Shown in pieces: positions 42,931-51,189 of a stretch of 64,000 bases of DNA. The first letter of the stretch is position 1, and each line of letters opens with the position of its first letter. Below the pieces are notes generated by a model. The model was not told the origin of the DNA and did no database searches. It saw only the letters and a program-made list of their open reading frames with translations. The position numbers and the translations under genes were made by a program. Source of the DNA: Acidobacteriota bacterium (GTDB lineage: Bacteria; Acidobacteriota; Polarisedimenticolia; JACPZX01); the NCBI GenBank assembly GCA_016195325.1, contig JACPZX010000075.1, positions 18,718-82,717 of the forward strand, read 5' to 3'.

Positions 42931-43475
42931 CCGGCGACCAGGAGCACGGCGATGGCGGCGATGGCGAGGAGCATGCGCAGCCGCGCCGTCTGGCGGATGG
43001 CCTGCGTGGACGACGTGTCGTACCGGAGCCTGAAGACGCCTAGGAGCTTTTCGGAGCCCGGGAAGAAGATCGGCACCGTCGCCTCGAAGGCGGAGGATCC
43101 GCGTCGCGTCGCGCGCGAGACGGCGCCTCCGCCGTGAAGGACGGCGAGGAGGTCGGCGTCCGTGGCCGCGCCGTAGACGCGCGAGGCGTCCAGGTCTCCG
43201 GTGATCTCCCCACGATCGTCCACGACGGTGGCCTCGAGAATCCGGGGATCGCTGTCCCGGAGCTGCTCGATGAAGGTGTGAAGCCGCCGGGCGTCCGAGA
43301 GATCCCGCTCGCGCCTCAGGCTGAGGCTGATCGTGCGGGCGAGGCCGAGCACCGAGTCTCGCTCCTGCTCGTCGTGGTACGCCTCGATCGACGAGAGGAT
43401 GAACCACCCCGCCGTCCCGCTGAGAACGACGACCGTCGGGATGACGAACCACGCGATGCGATGTCTGAGCTTCAC
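42846..43475 (-). pseudogene. Membrane sensor (kinase-like) N-terminal fragment, frame lost after second membrane helix
   Basis: From GTG at 43475 the chain has a first membrane helix ([24 protein letters not shown]), a periplasmic domain of about 120 residues ([33 protein letters not shown]..., [19 protein letters not shown]) resembling dCache/PAS-like sensor domains, and a second helix ([17 protein letters not shown]). It then runs into a Trp/Arg-rich tail that is only the wrong-frame reading of the downstream activator, stopping at 42846. Normally HAMP, kinase and ATPase domains would follow. It begins 26 bp after the porin-like gene stop. A deletion that removed the kinase and receiver domains explains both fragments. 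Confidence 0.72.
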
Positions 43476-43501
43476 GGGGGGCCGGTGAACGGCGAGTCCT
43501 C

Positions 43502-44518
43502 CTAGAACCGGTATCTCACGCCGAAGACGAGATGCGTGCCGCCGAAGCCGGTGGCGCCGGCGTTTCCTCGATCGCGATCGGCCTCGAGCTCGACGTCGAG
43601 ATCGCGCCGGAGCGCCTGCCGCAGTCCGATCGTCGTCCGCCGGAAGTTCTCCTCGGGAACGCCGTTCTTCGTCGAGAAGACGTCGTACTTGCCGAAGAGT
43701 CGCAGGCCGCGGACGAGCGGGGAGGCGTCCCAGCTTCCCTGCACGTAGTAGCCGGCGTTGCGGCTCCCGGCGAGATCGACGACGACGGCCTCTCCCCCCA
43801 CGCTGAACGGCCCGCGGCTCCACTCGAGATCGATCCCCCGCGACCGGATGTCCTCGGCGTCTCCGCCGGCCGTCGCGGGGGTCCCCGGCCTCAGCCCTTC
43901 GAGAAGGCTGACGCCCGCGGAGAACGCCCCGCCGCGGAGGCCGAACCGCGCGGCGGCATCCCGGCCATCCCCTCGCTCGACGCCGAACCTCGGCGTGCTG
44001 GTCTGATCGACGAGCGCCAGATCCGTCTCGAAGAGCCCGGCGGTGGCGTGGAACCCCACGCCGGGGCTCGCTCTTCGAAGCACGAACGCATCGCCGGCTC
44101 CCAGGGTGAACTCGTAGTCCTTGATCAGGGGGCGGCTCAGCGTGACGGCGTCCCAGCGGCCGAACGGGACCGGGATGTATCCGGCGCGCACGCTGACCGG
44201 CCTCGCGTCGCCGAGCTCGTACGAGAGATAGAGCTGGTGCACCCCCGCCTCATCCTCCCCGAGGTAACCCCCCGTGCCGGCCTCTCCGAAGAGCCGCAGC
44301 CCCCGGGCCAGTGGGGCGTCGAGGGAGAACCGTGCGTCGAAGGGCCCCCCCGTCCCGCCGATGCCCGGGTCGCCGTTGATGCCGCCCGCGTGGAGCCGGA
44401 CCTCTCCCCCCCACGTCGCGGCCGGCAGGGCGTTGGGATCCCGAGCCTCGTCGGCCGCGGCCGCGGGAACCCCGAAGAGCGCGAGCACCATCGTGAGAAT
44501 CGCCGTCCGCCGCATCAT
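43502..44518 (-). CDS. Outer-membrane porin-like protein
   Basis: This 338-residue exported protein has a signal peptide ([24 protein letters not shown]) and a mature part of paired beta strands typical of a porin ([72 protein letters not shown]) ending in [10 protein letters not shown], whose terminal Phe is the usual barrel-assembly signal. The [19 protein letters not shown] stretch resembles barrels with a narrow inward loop, such as those of OprP/O type. The start overlaps the stop of the preceding secreted-protein gene by 4 bp. The solute is not known; the regulatory neighbourhood suggests controlled expression. Confidence 0.78.
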   Translation of the reverse strand: MMRRTAILTMVLALFGVPAAAADEARDPNALPAATWGGEVRLHAGGINGDPGIGGTGGPFDARFSLDAPLARGLRLFGEAGTGGYLGEDEAGVHQLYLSYELGDARPVSVRAGYIPVPFGRWDAVTLSRPLIKDYEFTLGAGDAFVLRRASPGVGFHATAGLFETDLALVDQTSTPRFGVERGDGRDAAARFGLRGGAFSAGVSLLEGLRPGTPATAGGDAEDIRSRGIDLEWSRGPFSVGGEAVVVDLAGSRNAGYYVQGSWDASPLVRGLRLFGKYDVFSTKNGVPEENFRRTTIGLRQALRRDLDVELEADRDRGNAGATGFGGTHLVFGVRYRF

Positions 44519-44970
44519 GGATTTCCCCCCTTGGAGGCTTCCGTCGCCGAGACGTCGTGAGGCTCGATGTCCAGCGTCCTGAAGAGATCTTTCTGGTAAT
44601 AGGTCACGAGGAGGCGCGAGATGTCCCTGGCGGGCGTCCCCCGGGCGGCCTCCCGTCCGATGAGCCAGGCCAGCGCGCGCGGGTGGACCAGCACGGGGCG
44701 TCCGCCGGAGAGGACCACGTCCTCCAGGTAGTTCTGGAGCGGGAGCGTGAGAAGGTACGCGCGCTTGCGATCCATGCCCGGGAGCGCGGACGCGGCGCGC
44801 TCGACGTCCGCGAGCTGATCCTCGAGAACCGCGGGGATCCTGGTCTCGAGCTTCAGCGGCAGCTCGACGAGCTTCGGCACGGGCTGGCTCGCGGGGGCCG
44901 TCGCCGCGCCCGCCGAGCCGAGCACGAGCAGGATCGCGATCGACCTCTGTGCGATTCGGAGCGGGTTCAC
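44515..44970 (-). CDS. Exported protein of unknown function
   Basis: This 151-residue protein starts at GTG 44970, with GAGG about 8 nt upstream. The N-terminus is a signal peptide (MNPLRIAQRSIAILLVLGSAGAATAPA). The mature part is mostly helical (LPLKLETRIPAVLEDQLADVERAASAL, ARALAWLIGREAARGTPARDISRLL) and ends in a polar tail. I do not recognise a family. It is translationally coupled to the porin-like gene (ATGA overlap), suggesting a periplasmic partner of that porin. It is divergent from the formate dehydrogenase operon, with about 145 bp between starts. Confidence 0.6.
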   Translation of the reverse strand: MNPLRIAQRSIAILLVLGSAGAATAPASQPVPKLVELPLKLETRIPAVLEDQLADVERAASALPGMDRKRAYLLTLPLQNYLEDVVLSGGRPVLVHPRALAWLIGREAARGTPARDISRLLVTYYQKDLFRTLDIEPHDVSATEASKGGNP

Positions 44971-45106
44971 CGCGGTGCCCTCGCGTTCGGAGTGCGTCAG
45001 GATCCCGGCGAAGGATAGCCGCGCCCCGCGGGGAGGGCCATCGCGGACCGCGAATGGTAATCTTGGCCGCCGCCGGCTCGCGCCCCGTGGGCGCGAGGGA
45101 CGGCTC

Positions 45107-45111
45107 AGGAG
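45107..45111 (+). promoter_or_regulatory. Ribosome binding site deciding the formate dehydrogenase start
   Basis: AGGAG at 45107-45111 lies 6 nt before ATG 45118 but directly abuts ATG 45112. This spacing makes 45118 the likely start, removing two residues. Confidence 0.6.
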
Positions 45112-45117
45112 ATGGCG

Positions 45118-47028
45118 ATGAGACACCGCTACGAGAGGCTGGTAGAGCCGCAGGTCCGCGAGAATGGAGCGCTTCGCCCCGCCACCTGGGACGAGGCACT
45201 CGATCGCGCCGCCGCAGGGTTCACGGCGGCGGTCGACGCGCGGGGCCCGACGGCCTTCGGCCTCTTCAGCTGCTCGAAGGCGACGAACGAGGTGAACTAC
45301 CTCGCCCAGAAGTTCGCGCGGGCCGTCGTGGGCAGCAACAACATCGACAGCTGCAACCGGACCTGACACGCGCCCAGCGTCGTCGGTCTGACGACGGTAT
45401 TCGGCGCGGGAGGGGCGACCAGCTCGTACCGTGAGATCGAGGAGACCGATCTCGTCGTCCTGTGGGGGAGCAACGCCCGTGAGACGCACCCCATCTTCTT
45501 CCATCATCTGTTGAAGGGGGTGCGGGGCGGCGCGCGTCTCTACGCGATCGATCCGAGGAGGACGAGCTCGGCCCGGTGGGCGCACGTGTGGCTCGGCCTC
45601 GACGTCGGCTCCGACGTCGCCCTCGCCAACGCGATCGGGCGCGAGATCCTGGCCGAGGGGCTCGAGAACCGCGAGTTCATCGCCCGGGCGACGGAGGGGA
45701 TCGAGGCGTACCGCGCGGGCGTGCAGAAGTACACGCTCGCGGAAGGGGAGCGCCTCACCCGCGTCCCGGCCGCGACGATCCGCGATCTGGCGCACGCCTA
45801 CGCGAAGGCTCCGCGCGCGCAGATCTGCTGGACGCTGGGGATCACGGAGCACCACAACGCGGTGGACAACGTCCTCGCCATCATCAACCTCTCGCTTCTC
45901 ACCGGCCACGTCGGCCGCTTCGGATCGGGGCTCAACCCGCTCCGCGGCCAGAACAACGTGCAGGGGGGTGGCGACATGGGGGCCCTGCCGAACCGCCTCC
46001 CCGGCGGCGTGGATCTCGAGCTCGCCGAGTGCCGCGCCCCCTTCGAGGCGACGTGGCGGCGGCCCGTCCCGCCGAAGAAGGGATGGCACCTCTCGCAGAT
46101 GTTCGAGGCGATGGAGCACGGGGATCTGAGGGCGCTCTACCTCATCGGCGAGAACCCGGCGCAGTCCGAGGCGGAGAGCTCCCGCGCCGCGCGCCTCCTC
46201 GCCGGCCTCGACGCCCTCGTGGTGCAGGAGATCTTCATGACGAAGACGGCGGAGCTGGCGAGCGTCGTCCTCCCCGCCTCCGCGTCGTGGTGCGAGTCGG
46301 ACGGGACGGTGACGAGCAGCGAGCGCCGCGTGCGCCGCGTGCGCAAAGCGCTCGAACCCCCGGGCGACGCCCGCGATGATCTGTGGATCCTCTCCGAGAT
46401 CGCGCGGCGGATGAAATGCGACTGGGGTCACCCCTCGGCCGAGGAGGTCTGGGACGAGCTTCGCTCGCTCTCCGACTGGCATCGCGGCATGAGCTACGCG
46501 CGCCTCGAGTCGCTCGGCGGCATCCAGTGGCCCTGCCCCGCCGAGGACCACCCCGGAGACATCTTCCTGCACGGGCGCCTCTGGAAGAATCCGATCGAGG
46601 GAGCTCGCGCTCCCTTCTCCCCCGTGGAGAACGATCCTCCCGTCGACGCCCTCACGGCGGAGTACCCGATCCGCCTCACGACAGGGAGGCGTCTCGACTC
46701 GTTCAACACGGGCGTGCAGACCGGCGGCTACACGTCGCCGCTCCGGCGCGGCGAGACGCTCGACCTGCACGAGGAGGACGGCGCGTCCTACGGCGTCCGG
46801 GACGGCGAGACGGTGACCGTGATCTCGCGGCGGGGCTCGGTCGTCGTTCCGGTCCGCTACGATGAGACGCTCCGCCCCGGCCTCGCCTTCATGACGCTTC
46901 ACTTCCCCGACGACGTCGCGACCAACCTCCTGACGATCGACGCGACCGATCCGAAGTCGGGGACGGCCGAGTTCAAGGCGACGGCGATTCGCATCGAGAA
47001 GCTCGCGGCCTCGCCGCAGGGGCGCTGA
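45118..47028 (+). CDS. fdhA: Formate dehydrogenase catalytic subunit, selenocysteine-containing (UGA recoded)
   Basis: The molybdenum or tungsten bis-MGD enzyme oxidises formate to CO2. The in-frame TGA at 45364-45366 lies in SCNRT-U-HAPSVVGL, the exact position of active-site selenocysteine in formate dehydrogenases (Sec83 here), with the essential His following. A SECIS hairpin is 11 nt downstream. Reading through gives 636 residues to the stop at 47028, with FGAGGATSSYREIEETD, LWGSNARE, GHVGRFGSGLNPLRGQNNVQGG and a C-terminal bis-MGD binding domain (LTTGRRLDSFNTGVQTGGY). The usual N-terminal [4Fe-4S] domain is absent from this chain and is encoded in the third gene of the operon. A standard caller would split the gene at 45366. 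Confidence 0.93.
45364..45396 (+). promoter_or_regulatory. Bacterial SECIS element with Sec UGA codon
   Basis: The UGA (45364-45366) is followed after 11 nt by a perfect 7-bp stem CGTCGTC (45378-45384) / GACGACG (45390-45396) closing the loop GGTCT (45385-45389). The loop and spacing match the well-known E. coli fdhF SECIS. It would be bound by SelB for selenocysteine insertion. Confidence 0.9.
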
Positions 47029-48846
47029 TTGGATCTTCACAAGATCCCCGGCGCCTTCGCGACCGCCGACGAGCGGGCGGCGGTCGAGTCCGCCGTCGCC
47101 TCGGGGGCGGCATCCCCCCCCGACGGCTCGCGCCGGCACCTTCTCCTTCCGGCGCTTCTCGCCGTCCAGCGCCGCGTCGGGTGGGTGAGCCCGGGGGCGC
47201 TGAACGAGATCTGCGGGCGCCTCGACGTGGCGCCGGCCGACGCGTACGGAGTCCTCAGCTTCTACGCCCTCCTCGCGCACGAGCCCGGGCCGCGCGGCGC
47301 CATCCACGTCTGCGACGACATCGCCTGCCGCACGCGCGGCGGGCTCGAGCTGTGCGCGGCGATGGAAAAGGAGATCGGCCCCGAAGGGAAGCCCGGCGGA
47401 CCCGGCGGCGGCGTCGCGTGGCATCGAAGCCCCTGCCTCGTCACGTGCGAGCGCGCCCCCGCGGCGCTGGTGCAGGTGGCGGGCGCGGAGCCGCGCGAGG
47501 CCGGCATCGCCCCGGCGAGGGCGAAAGATCTGTTGACACCCGCGCGCAGGCCCGAGCCTCCGCGCCTCTCCGCCGCCCCGCAGGCGCGCGACCCGCGCGA
47601 TCCGAAGCTCCGCCTCCTCCGGCGCGCCGGCCTCGTCGATCCGGGAAGCTTCGAGAGCTACCGCGCGCACGGCGGGGCGACCGCCCTGGTGCGCGCGATC
47701 GAGCTCGGCTCCGACGCGGTCCTCCGCGAGATGATCGCGTCGAAGCTCCTCGGCCGCGGCGGCGCGGCGTTCCCGACGGGGCGCAAGTGGGAGGCGGTCG
47801 CGAAGGCAAAAGCTTGGCCGCACTACGTCGTCTGCAACGCCGACGAGTCGGAGCCCGGCACCTTCAAGGATCGCGTCCTGATGGAGGAGGACCCCTTCGC
47901 GCTCATCGAGGCGATGACGATCGCGGCGATCGCGACCGGCTGCCGGCAGGGCTACATATATATAAGAGGTGAGTACCCCGAGGCGGCGCGGCGCCTTGCG
48001 GCCGCGATCGCGGAGAGCCGGCGCTTCGGCCTCCTCGGCCCCGACGTCATGGGGAAGGGGATCGACTTCAATCTCGAGATCCGAAGAGGGGGGGGCGCCT
48101 ACATCTGCGGAGAGGAGACGGCCCTCTTCAATTCAATCGAGGGGTTCCGCGGCGAGCCCCGGAACAAGCCGCCGTTTCCCGTCGAGGCCGGGCTCTTCGG
48201 GAAGCCCACCCTCATCAACAACGTCGAGACCTTCGTCAACGTCCTCGACATCGTCCTCGAAGGGGGAGAGGCCTTCGCGAGGAACGGCACCCCCGGCTCC
48301 ACCGGCACGAAGCTCTTCTGCCTTTCGGGAGCCGTCGCGCGGCCGGGGCTCTACGAGGTCGTCTTCGGGGCGACGCTTCGATCCCTGCTCGATCTCGCGG
48401 GGGGCGTCCCGGGGGGCGGGAAGCCCTCCGCGATCCTCCTCGGCGGCGCGGCGGGGAGCTTCGTCACCGCCGACCAGCTGGACATGCCGCTGACGTTCGA
48501 GGGGACGCGGGCGGCCGGGACGACGCTCGGCTCGGGGGTCATCATGGTCTTCGACGCGAAGGCCGATCTCGAGGAGATCGTCCTGCGCATCGCGTCGTTC
48601 TTCCGGCACGAGTCCTGCGGCCAGTGCGTGCCGTGCCGCATCGGGACCGAGAGGCAGGAGGAGATTCTGAAGCGCCTCGGATCGCGCCGGCCGCATGGGT
48701 CGACGGGCGACGAGATCGGCCTTCTCGCCGACGTCGCGCGCGCGATGACCGACGCCTCGATCTGCGGACTGGGGCAGACGGCCGCGGCCGCCGTGCAATC
48801 GTCGATTGGAAGGCTCGGCCTGTTCCAGGCGAAGGGGAGATCGTGA
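47029..48846 (+). CDS. fdhB: NADH-binding NuoE-NuoF fusion subunit of formate dehydrogenase
   Basis: This 605-residue subunit passes electrons from the formate dehydrogenase to NAD+. Residues 1-155 are NuoE-like with a [2Fe-2S] site (CDDIAC and CLVTC). The NuoF part has the FMN/NADH loop GRGGAAFPTGRKWEA near 245, NADESEPGTFKDR, YICGEETALFNSIEG and the [4Fe-4S] motif ESCGQCVPCRIGT with a later Cys in ICGLGQ. The start is TTG at 47029, directly after the catalytic-subunit stop. At 47953-47967 the codons TAC ATA TAT ATA AGA are very rare for this GC-rich chromosome. The stop overlaps the next gene as GTGA. Confidence 0.92.
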   Translation: MDLHKIPGAFATADERAAVESAVASGAASPPDGSRRHLLLPALLAVQRRVGWVSPGALNEICGRLDVAPADAYGVLSFYALLAHEPGPRGAIHVCDDIACRTRGGLELCAAMEKEIGPEGKPGGPGGGVAWHRSPCLVTCERAPAALVQVAGAEPREAGIAPARAKDLLTPARRPEPPRLSAAPQARDPRDPKLRLLRRAGLVDPGSFESYRAHGGATALVRAIELGSDAVLREMIASKLLGRGGAAFPTGRKWEAVAKAKAWPHYVVCNADESEPGTFKDRVLMEEDPFALIEAMTIAAIATGCRQGYIYIRGEYPEAARRLAAAIAESRRFGLLGPDVMGKGIDFNLEIRRGGGAYICGEETALFNSIEGFRGEPRNKPPFPVEAGLFGKPTLINNVETFVNVLDIVLEGGEAFARNGTPGSTGTKLFCLSGAVARPGLYEVVFGATLRSLLDLAGGVPGGGKPSAILLGGAAGSFVTADQLDMPLTFEGTRAAGTTLGSGVIMVFDAKADLEEIVLRIASFFRHESCGQCVPCRIGTERQEEILKRLGSRRPHGSTGDEIGLLADVARAMTDASICGLGQTAAAAVQSSIGRLGLFQAKGRS

Positions 48847-49688
48847 GCGATTCGGTCGAGCTCACGCTCGACGGCCGGAAGGTCGAGGTGGCGGCGGGGC
48901 TCACGATCCTGCAGGCCTGCCGGAGTGAGGGGATCGAGATCCCGACCCTCTGCTACCTCGAGACGCTCGATCCGATCAACGCCTGCCGCCTCTGCGTCGT
49001 CGAGCTCCAGGGGGCGCGCGTCCTCGTCCCGTCGTGCTCGCGCCGGGTCGAGGCCGGCATGGTCGTCCAGACGGAGAGCGAGCGCGTGCGGCACAGCCGC
49101 CGCCTGATCCTCGAGCTCCTCGCCGGCAGCGTCGACCTCTCGCTCGCCGCGCCCGAGCTGAAGGCCGCGATCGACCGCTACGGCGCGCGCCCCGAGCGGT
49201 TCGGGTCGGCGCCCCCCCGGAACGCCCCCATCGTCGACAACAACCTGTACGTGCGCGACTACGGGCGCTGCGTCCTCTGCTACCGGTGCGTGGACGCCTG
49301 CGGCGATCAGGCGCAGAACACCTTCGCCATCTCCGTCGCCGGCCGGGCTTTTGGCGCGACGATCGCGACGGAGTACACGGCCCCGCTCCCCGAGACGGCC
49401 TGCGTCTACTGCGGGAACTGCGTGGGGGTCTGCCCGACGGGGGCGCTGATGGCGAAGAGCGAGCACGACATGCGCGCCGAAGGCCGCTGGGACGAGTCGC
49501 GGCAGACGAAGACCGACACGATCTGCCCGTACTGCGGCGTGGGGTGCACGCTCACGCTCCACGTGCAGGACAACACCATCGTGAAGGCGACCTCGCCGCT
49601 CGACGACAGCGTCACGCACGGAAATCTCTGCATCAAGGGGCGGTTCGGGTGGGAGTTCGTGCAGATCCGGAAGCCCGCCCGGGAGTAA
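48843..49688 (+). CDS. Iron-sulfur subunit of formate dehydrogenase (NuoG-like N-terminal half)
   Basis: This 281-residue chain equals the N-terminal half of fused FdhA proteins. Domains in order: [2Fe-2S] ferredoxin (CYLETLDPINACRLCVVEL, then SC), a helical spacer lacking the usual His-Cys [4Fe-4S] motif, two [4Fe-4S] motifs (CVLCYRCVDAC, CVYCGNCVGVCP), and a final bis-MGD enzyme [4Fe-4S] domain (CPYCGVGC ... GNLCIKGRFGWEF). That last domain normally sits in the catalytic polypeptide next to the cofactor. Here it ends at Glu281, where relatives continue into the catalytic domain, which instead is the first gene of the operon. GTG at 48843 overlaps the previous stop. The start is firm, and the split is notable. 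Confidence 0.9.
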   Translation: MSDSVELTLDGRKVEVAAGLTILQACRSEGIEIPTLCYLETLDPINACRLCVVELQGARVLVPSCSRRVEAGMVVQTESERVRHSRRLILELLAGSVDLSLAAPELKAAIDRYGARPERFGSAPPRNAPIVDNNLYVRDYGRCVLCYRCVDACGDQAQNTFAISVAGRAFGATIATEYTAPLPETACVYCGNCVGVCPTGALMAKSEHDMRAEGRWDESRQTKTDTICPYCGVGCTLTLHVQDNTIVKATSPLDDSVTHGNLCIKGRFGWEFVQIRKPARE

Positions 49689-51141
49689 CGCCTCGCGCCA
49701 TCCTGCCCTTCTCGTCGCGCTCGCCTTCGTCCTCTTCTACCTGACGCTCGCCCCCGGGCTCCTCTGGGGCGACTCCGCGCGGTTCCAGCGCATGGCCTTC
49801 GAAGGGGAGATGCGCTTCGACGAAGCGGGGCATCCGCTGTGGGTCTTCCTCGCGCAGAGCTTCCTCTGGGTCACGAAGATGGATCCGGCGCGAGGGTGCA
49901 ATCTTCTGTCGGCAATCCTCTCGGCGCTCGCCCTCGGACCCACCCTCAGAATCATGCGGCGGCTCGGCGCCTCGCAGGCCGCGGCGTCGATCGCCTGCCT
50001 CGCCCTCGCCGTGTCGCACACGTACTGGCTCCACGCCGTCATCACCGAGGTCTACGCCCTCAACTCGCTCGTGATGCTCCTGCTGCTCGACGTCGTCACG
50101 CGCGCGGCCGCCGAGGCCGGCGCCGAACGCCCGCCGTCCGACGTCGCCCTTTTCGGGACGGGGCTCGGGTGCGCGCTCGGTGGCGACAATCACAACCTCG
50201 TCTTCCTCTGGGTGCCGGGGATCGCGTGGATCCTCGCCGCCGCGCATCGCCGCGAGCGCGTGTCGCGGGGCGGGCTCGTCGCCGCGGCCTGCGGTTTCGC
50301 GCTGGGCGTCGCTCCGTACCTCTGGCTCCGCGCGGGGACGGGGAGGGTGGAAGGTGTGGCGGCCCTCGCGTCGCGCCTCCTCGGGGTGTATCTCTCGCCC
50401 GCGGGGAAACTCGCCGACACGGCGCGGTTCGCGGGGTACCTCGTGTACCAATTTCCGACGGTGGCGATCCTCGCCGCGGCGATCGTCGGTGCGGCGCGCC
50501 TGAGGCGCGATCTCCTCGCCGGCCTCGCCCTGATCTACGTCGCGAGCGCCGGCTTCGCGTTCAGCTATCCGGCGCAGGATCGCTTCGCCTTCTTTCTGCC
50601 GTCGTATCTGGTCGTCGCGATTGTGGCGGCCCCGGGGCTCGACGCGATGCTGGTGCGCACGGCCTCGTCTCGTCGCCTCGCCGTCGCGGTCCTCGCCGTG
50701 GGCTGCGTAGTCGCACCACCGATCATGTACCGCCTCGCCCCGCTCGCCGCCGGCTCGATCCCCGAGGTCGGAGCCGTGCGCTCCATCCCGGGAAGGGACG
50801 CCGCCCTCTATCATCTTTATCCCGGCAAGCGCGGGGACGACGGCGCCCGCCGGTTTGCCGAGGAAGCGCTCGCGGCATGTCCCGAGCGGACGTTCCTCAT
50901 CGCCGACGACACCCTGGCCGAGCCCCTCGACTACGTGCAGGTCGTCGAACGAGAGCGGACCGATGTCGAGGTCTTCTACGTCTCGCGATCGCGCCAGCTC
51001 CAGCTTGCGTCGGCCCGCGCCCGCCTCGGCCGCCCGGTCTTCCTCGCCGCCGCCGACGCGTACTACAACCTGGACGCGCTCCGCGGGCGGTTCGAAATCG
51101 TTCCGGCGGGGCCCGTCTTTCGCCTGAAGAGCCGGGGGTGA
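49687..51141 (+). CDS. DUF2723-type polytopic membrane protein, no canonical start codon
   Basis: The protein has about ten membrane helices and a soluble C-terminal third (RTFLIADDTLAEPLDYVQVVERE...). The pattern PGLLWGDSARFQRMAF near the start and AGHPLWVFLAQ after it is that of DUF2723 proteins, which are GT-C-like and probably transfer sugars. This conserved region starts upstream of the first ATG (49792). In frame back to the stop at 49582 there is no ATG, GTG or TTG, so either the start codon is unusual or it was lost at the junction with the formate dehydrogenase gene that ends at 49688. The coordinates include the first codon after that stop. Use of ATG 49792 would delete the first helix. 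Confidence 0.65.
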   Translation, partial: NASRHPALLVALAFVLFYLTLAPGLLWGDSARFQRMAFEGEMRFDEAGHPLWVFLAQSFLWVTKMDPARGCNLLSAILSALALGPTLRIMRRLGASQAAASIACLALAVSHTYWLHAVITEVYALNSLVMLLLLDVVTRAAAEAGAERPPSDVALFGTGLGCALGGDNHNLVFLWVPGIAWILAAAHRRERVSRGGLVAAACGFALGVAPYLWLRAGTGRVEGVAALASRLLGVYLSPAGKLADTARFAGYLVYQFPTVAILAAAIVGAARLRRDLLAGLALIYVASAGFAFSYPAQDRFAFFLPSYLVVAIVAAPGLDAMLVRTASSRRLAVAVLAVGCVVAPPIMYRLAPLAAGSIPEVGAVRSIPGRDAALYHLYPGKRGDDGARRFAEEALAACPERTFLIADDTLAEPLDYVQVVERERTDVEVFYVSRSRQLQLASARARLGRPVFLAAADAYYNLDALRGRFEIVPAGPVFRLKSRG

Positions 51142-51150
51142 CCGCCATGT

Positions 51151-51189
51151 CATTCACGTCGTGAATGGAAATCATTCACTCCGTGAATA
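51151..51189. promoter_or_regulatory. Two phased palindromes at the AAA/DUF4143 ATPase start
   Basis: CATTCAC-GTC-GTGAATG (51151-51167) and CATTCAC-TCC-GTGAAT (51173-51188) are nearly identical palindromes with centres 22 bp apart, about two helical turns. The first contains the ATG at 51165 and the second contains the in-frame GTG at 51183. The arrangement suggests a repressor binding as two dimers over the translation start. Confidence 0.7.

Noticed and set aside
45112-45366. Short 85-codon gene ending at TGA 45366
   Set aside because: The TGA is the selenocysteine codon of formate dehydrogenase: the motif context, SECIS and continued reading frame show it is not a stop.
44515-47823. Minus-strand open frame of about 1100 codons opposite the formate dehydrogenase operon
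   Set aside because: Only its last 151 codons (from GTG 44970) look like a real exported protein; the rest is antisense to enzyme genes.
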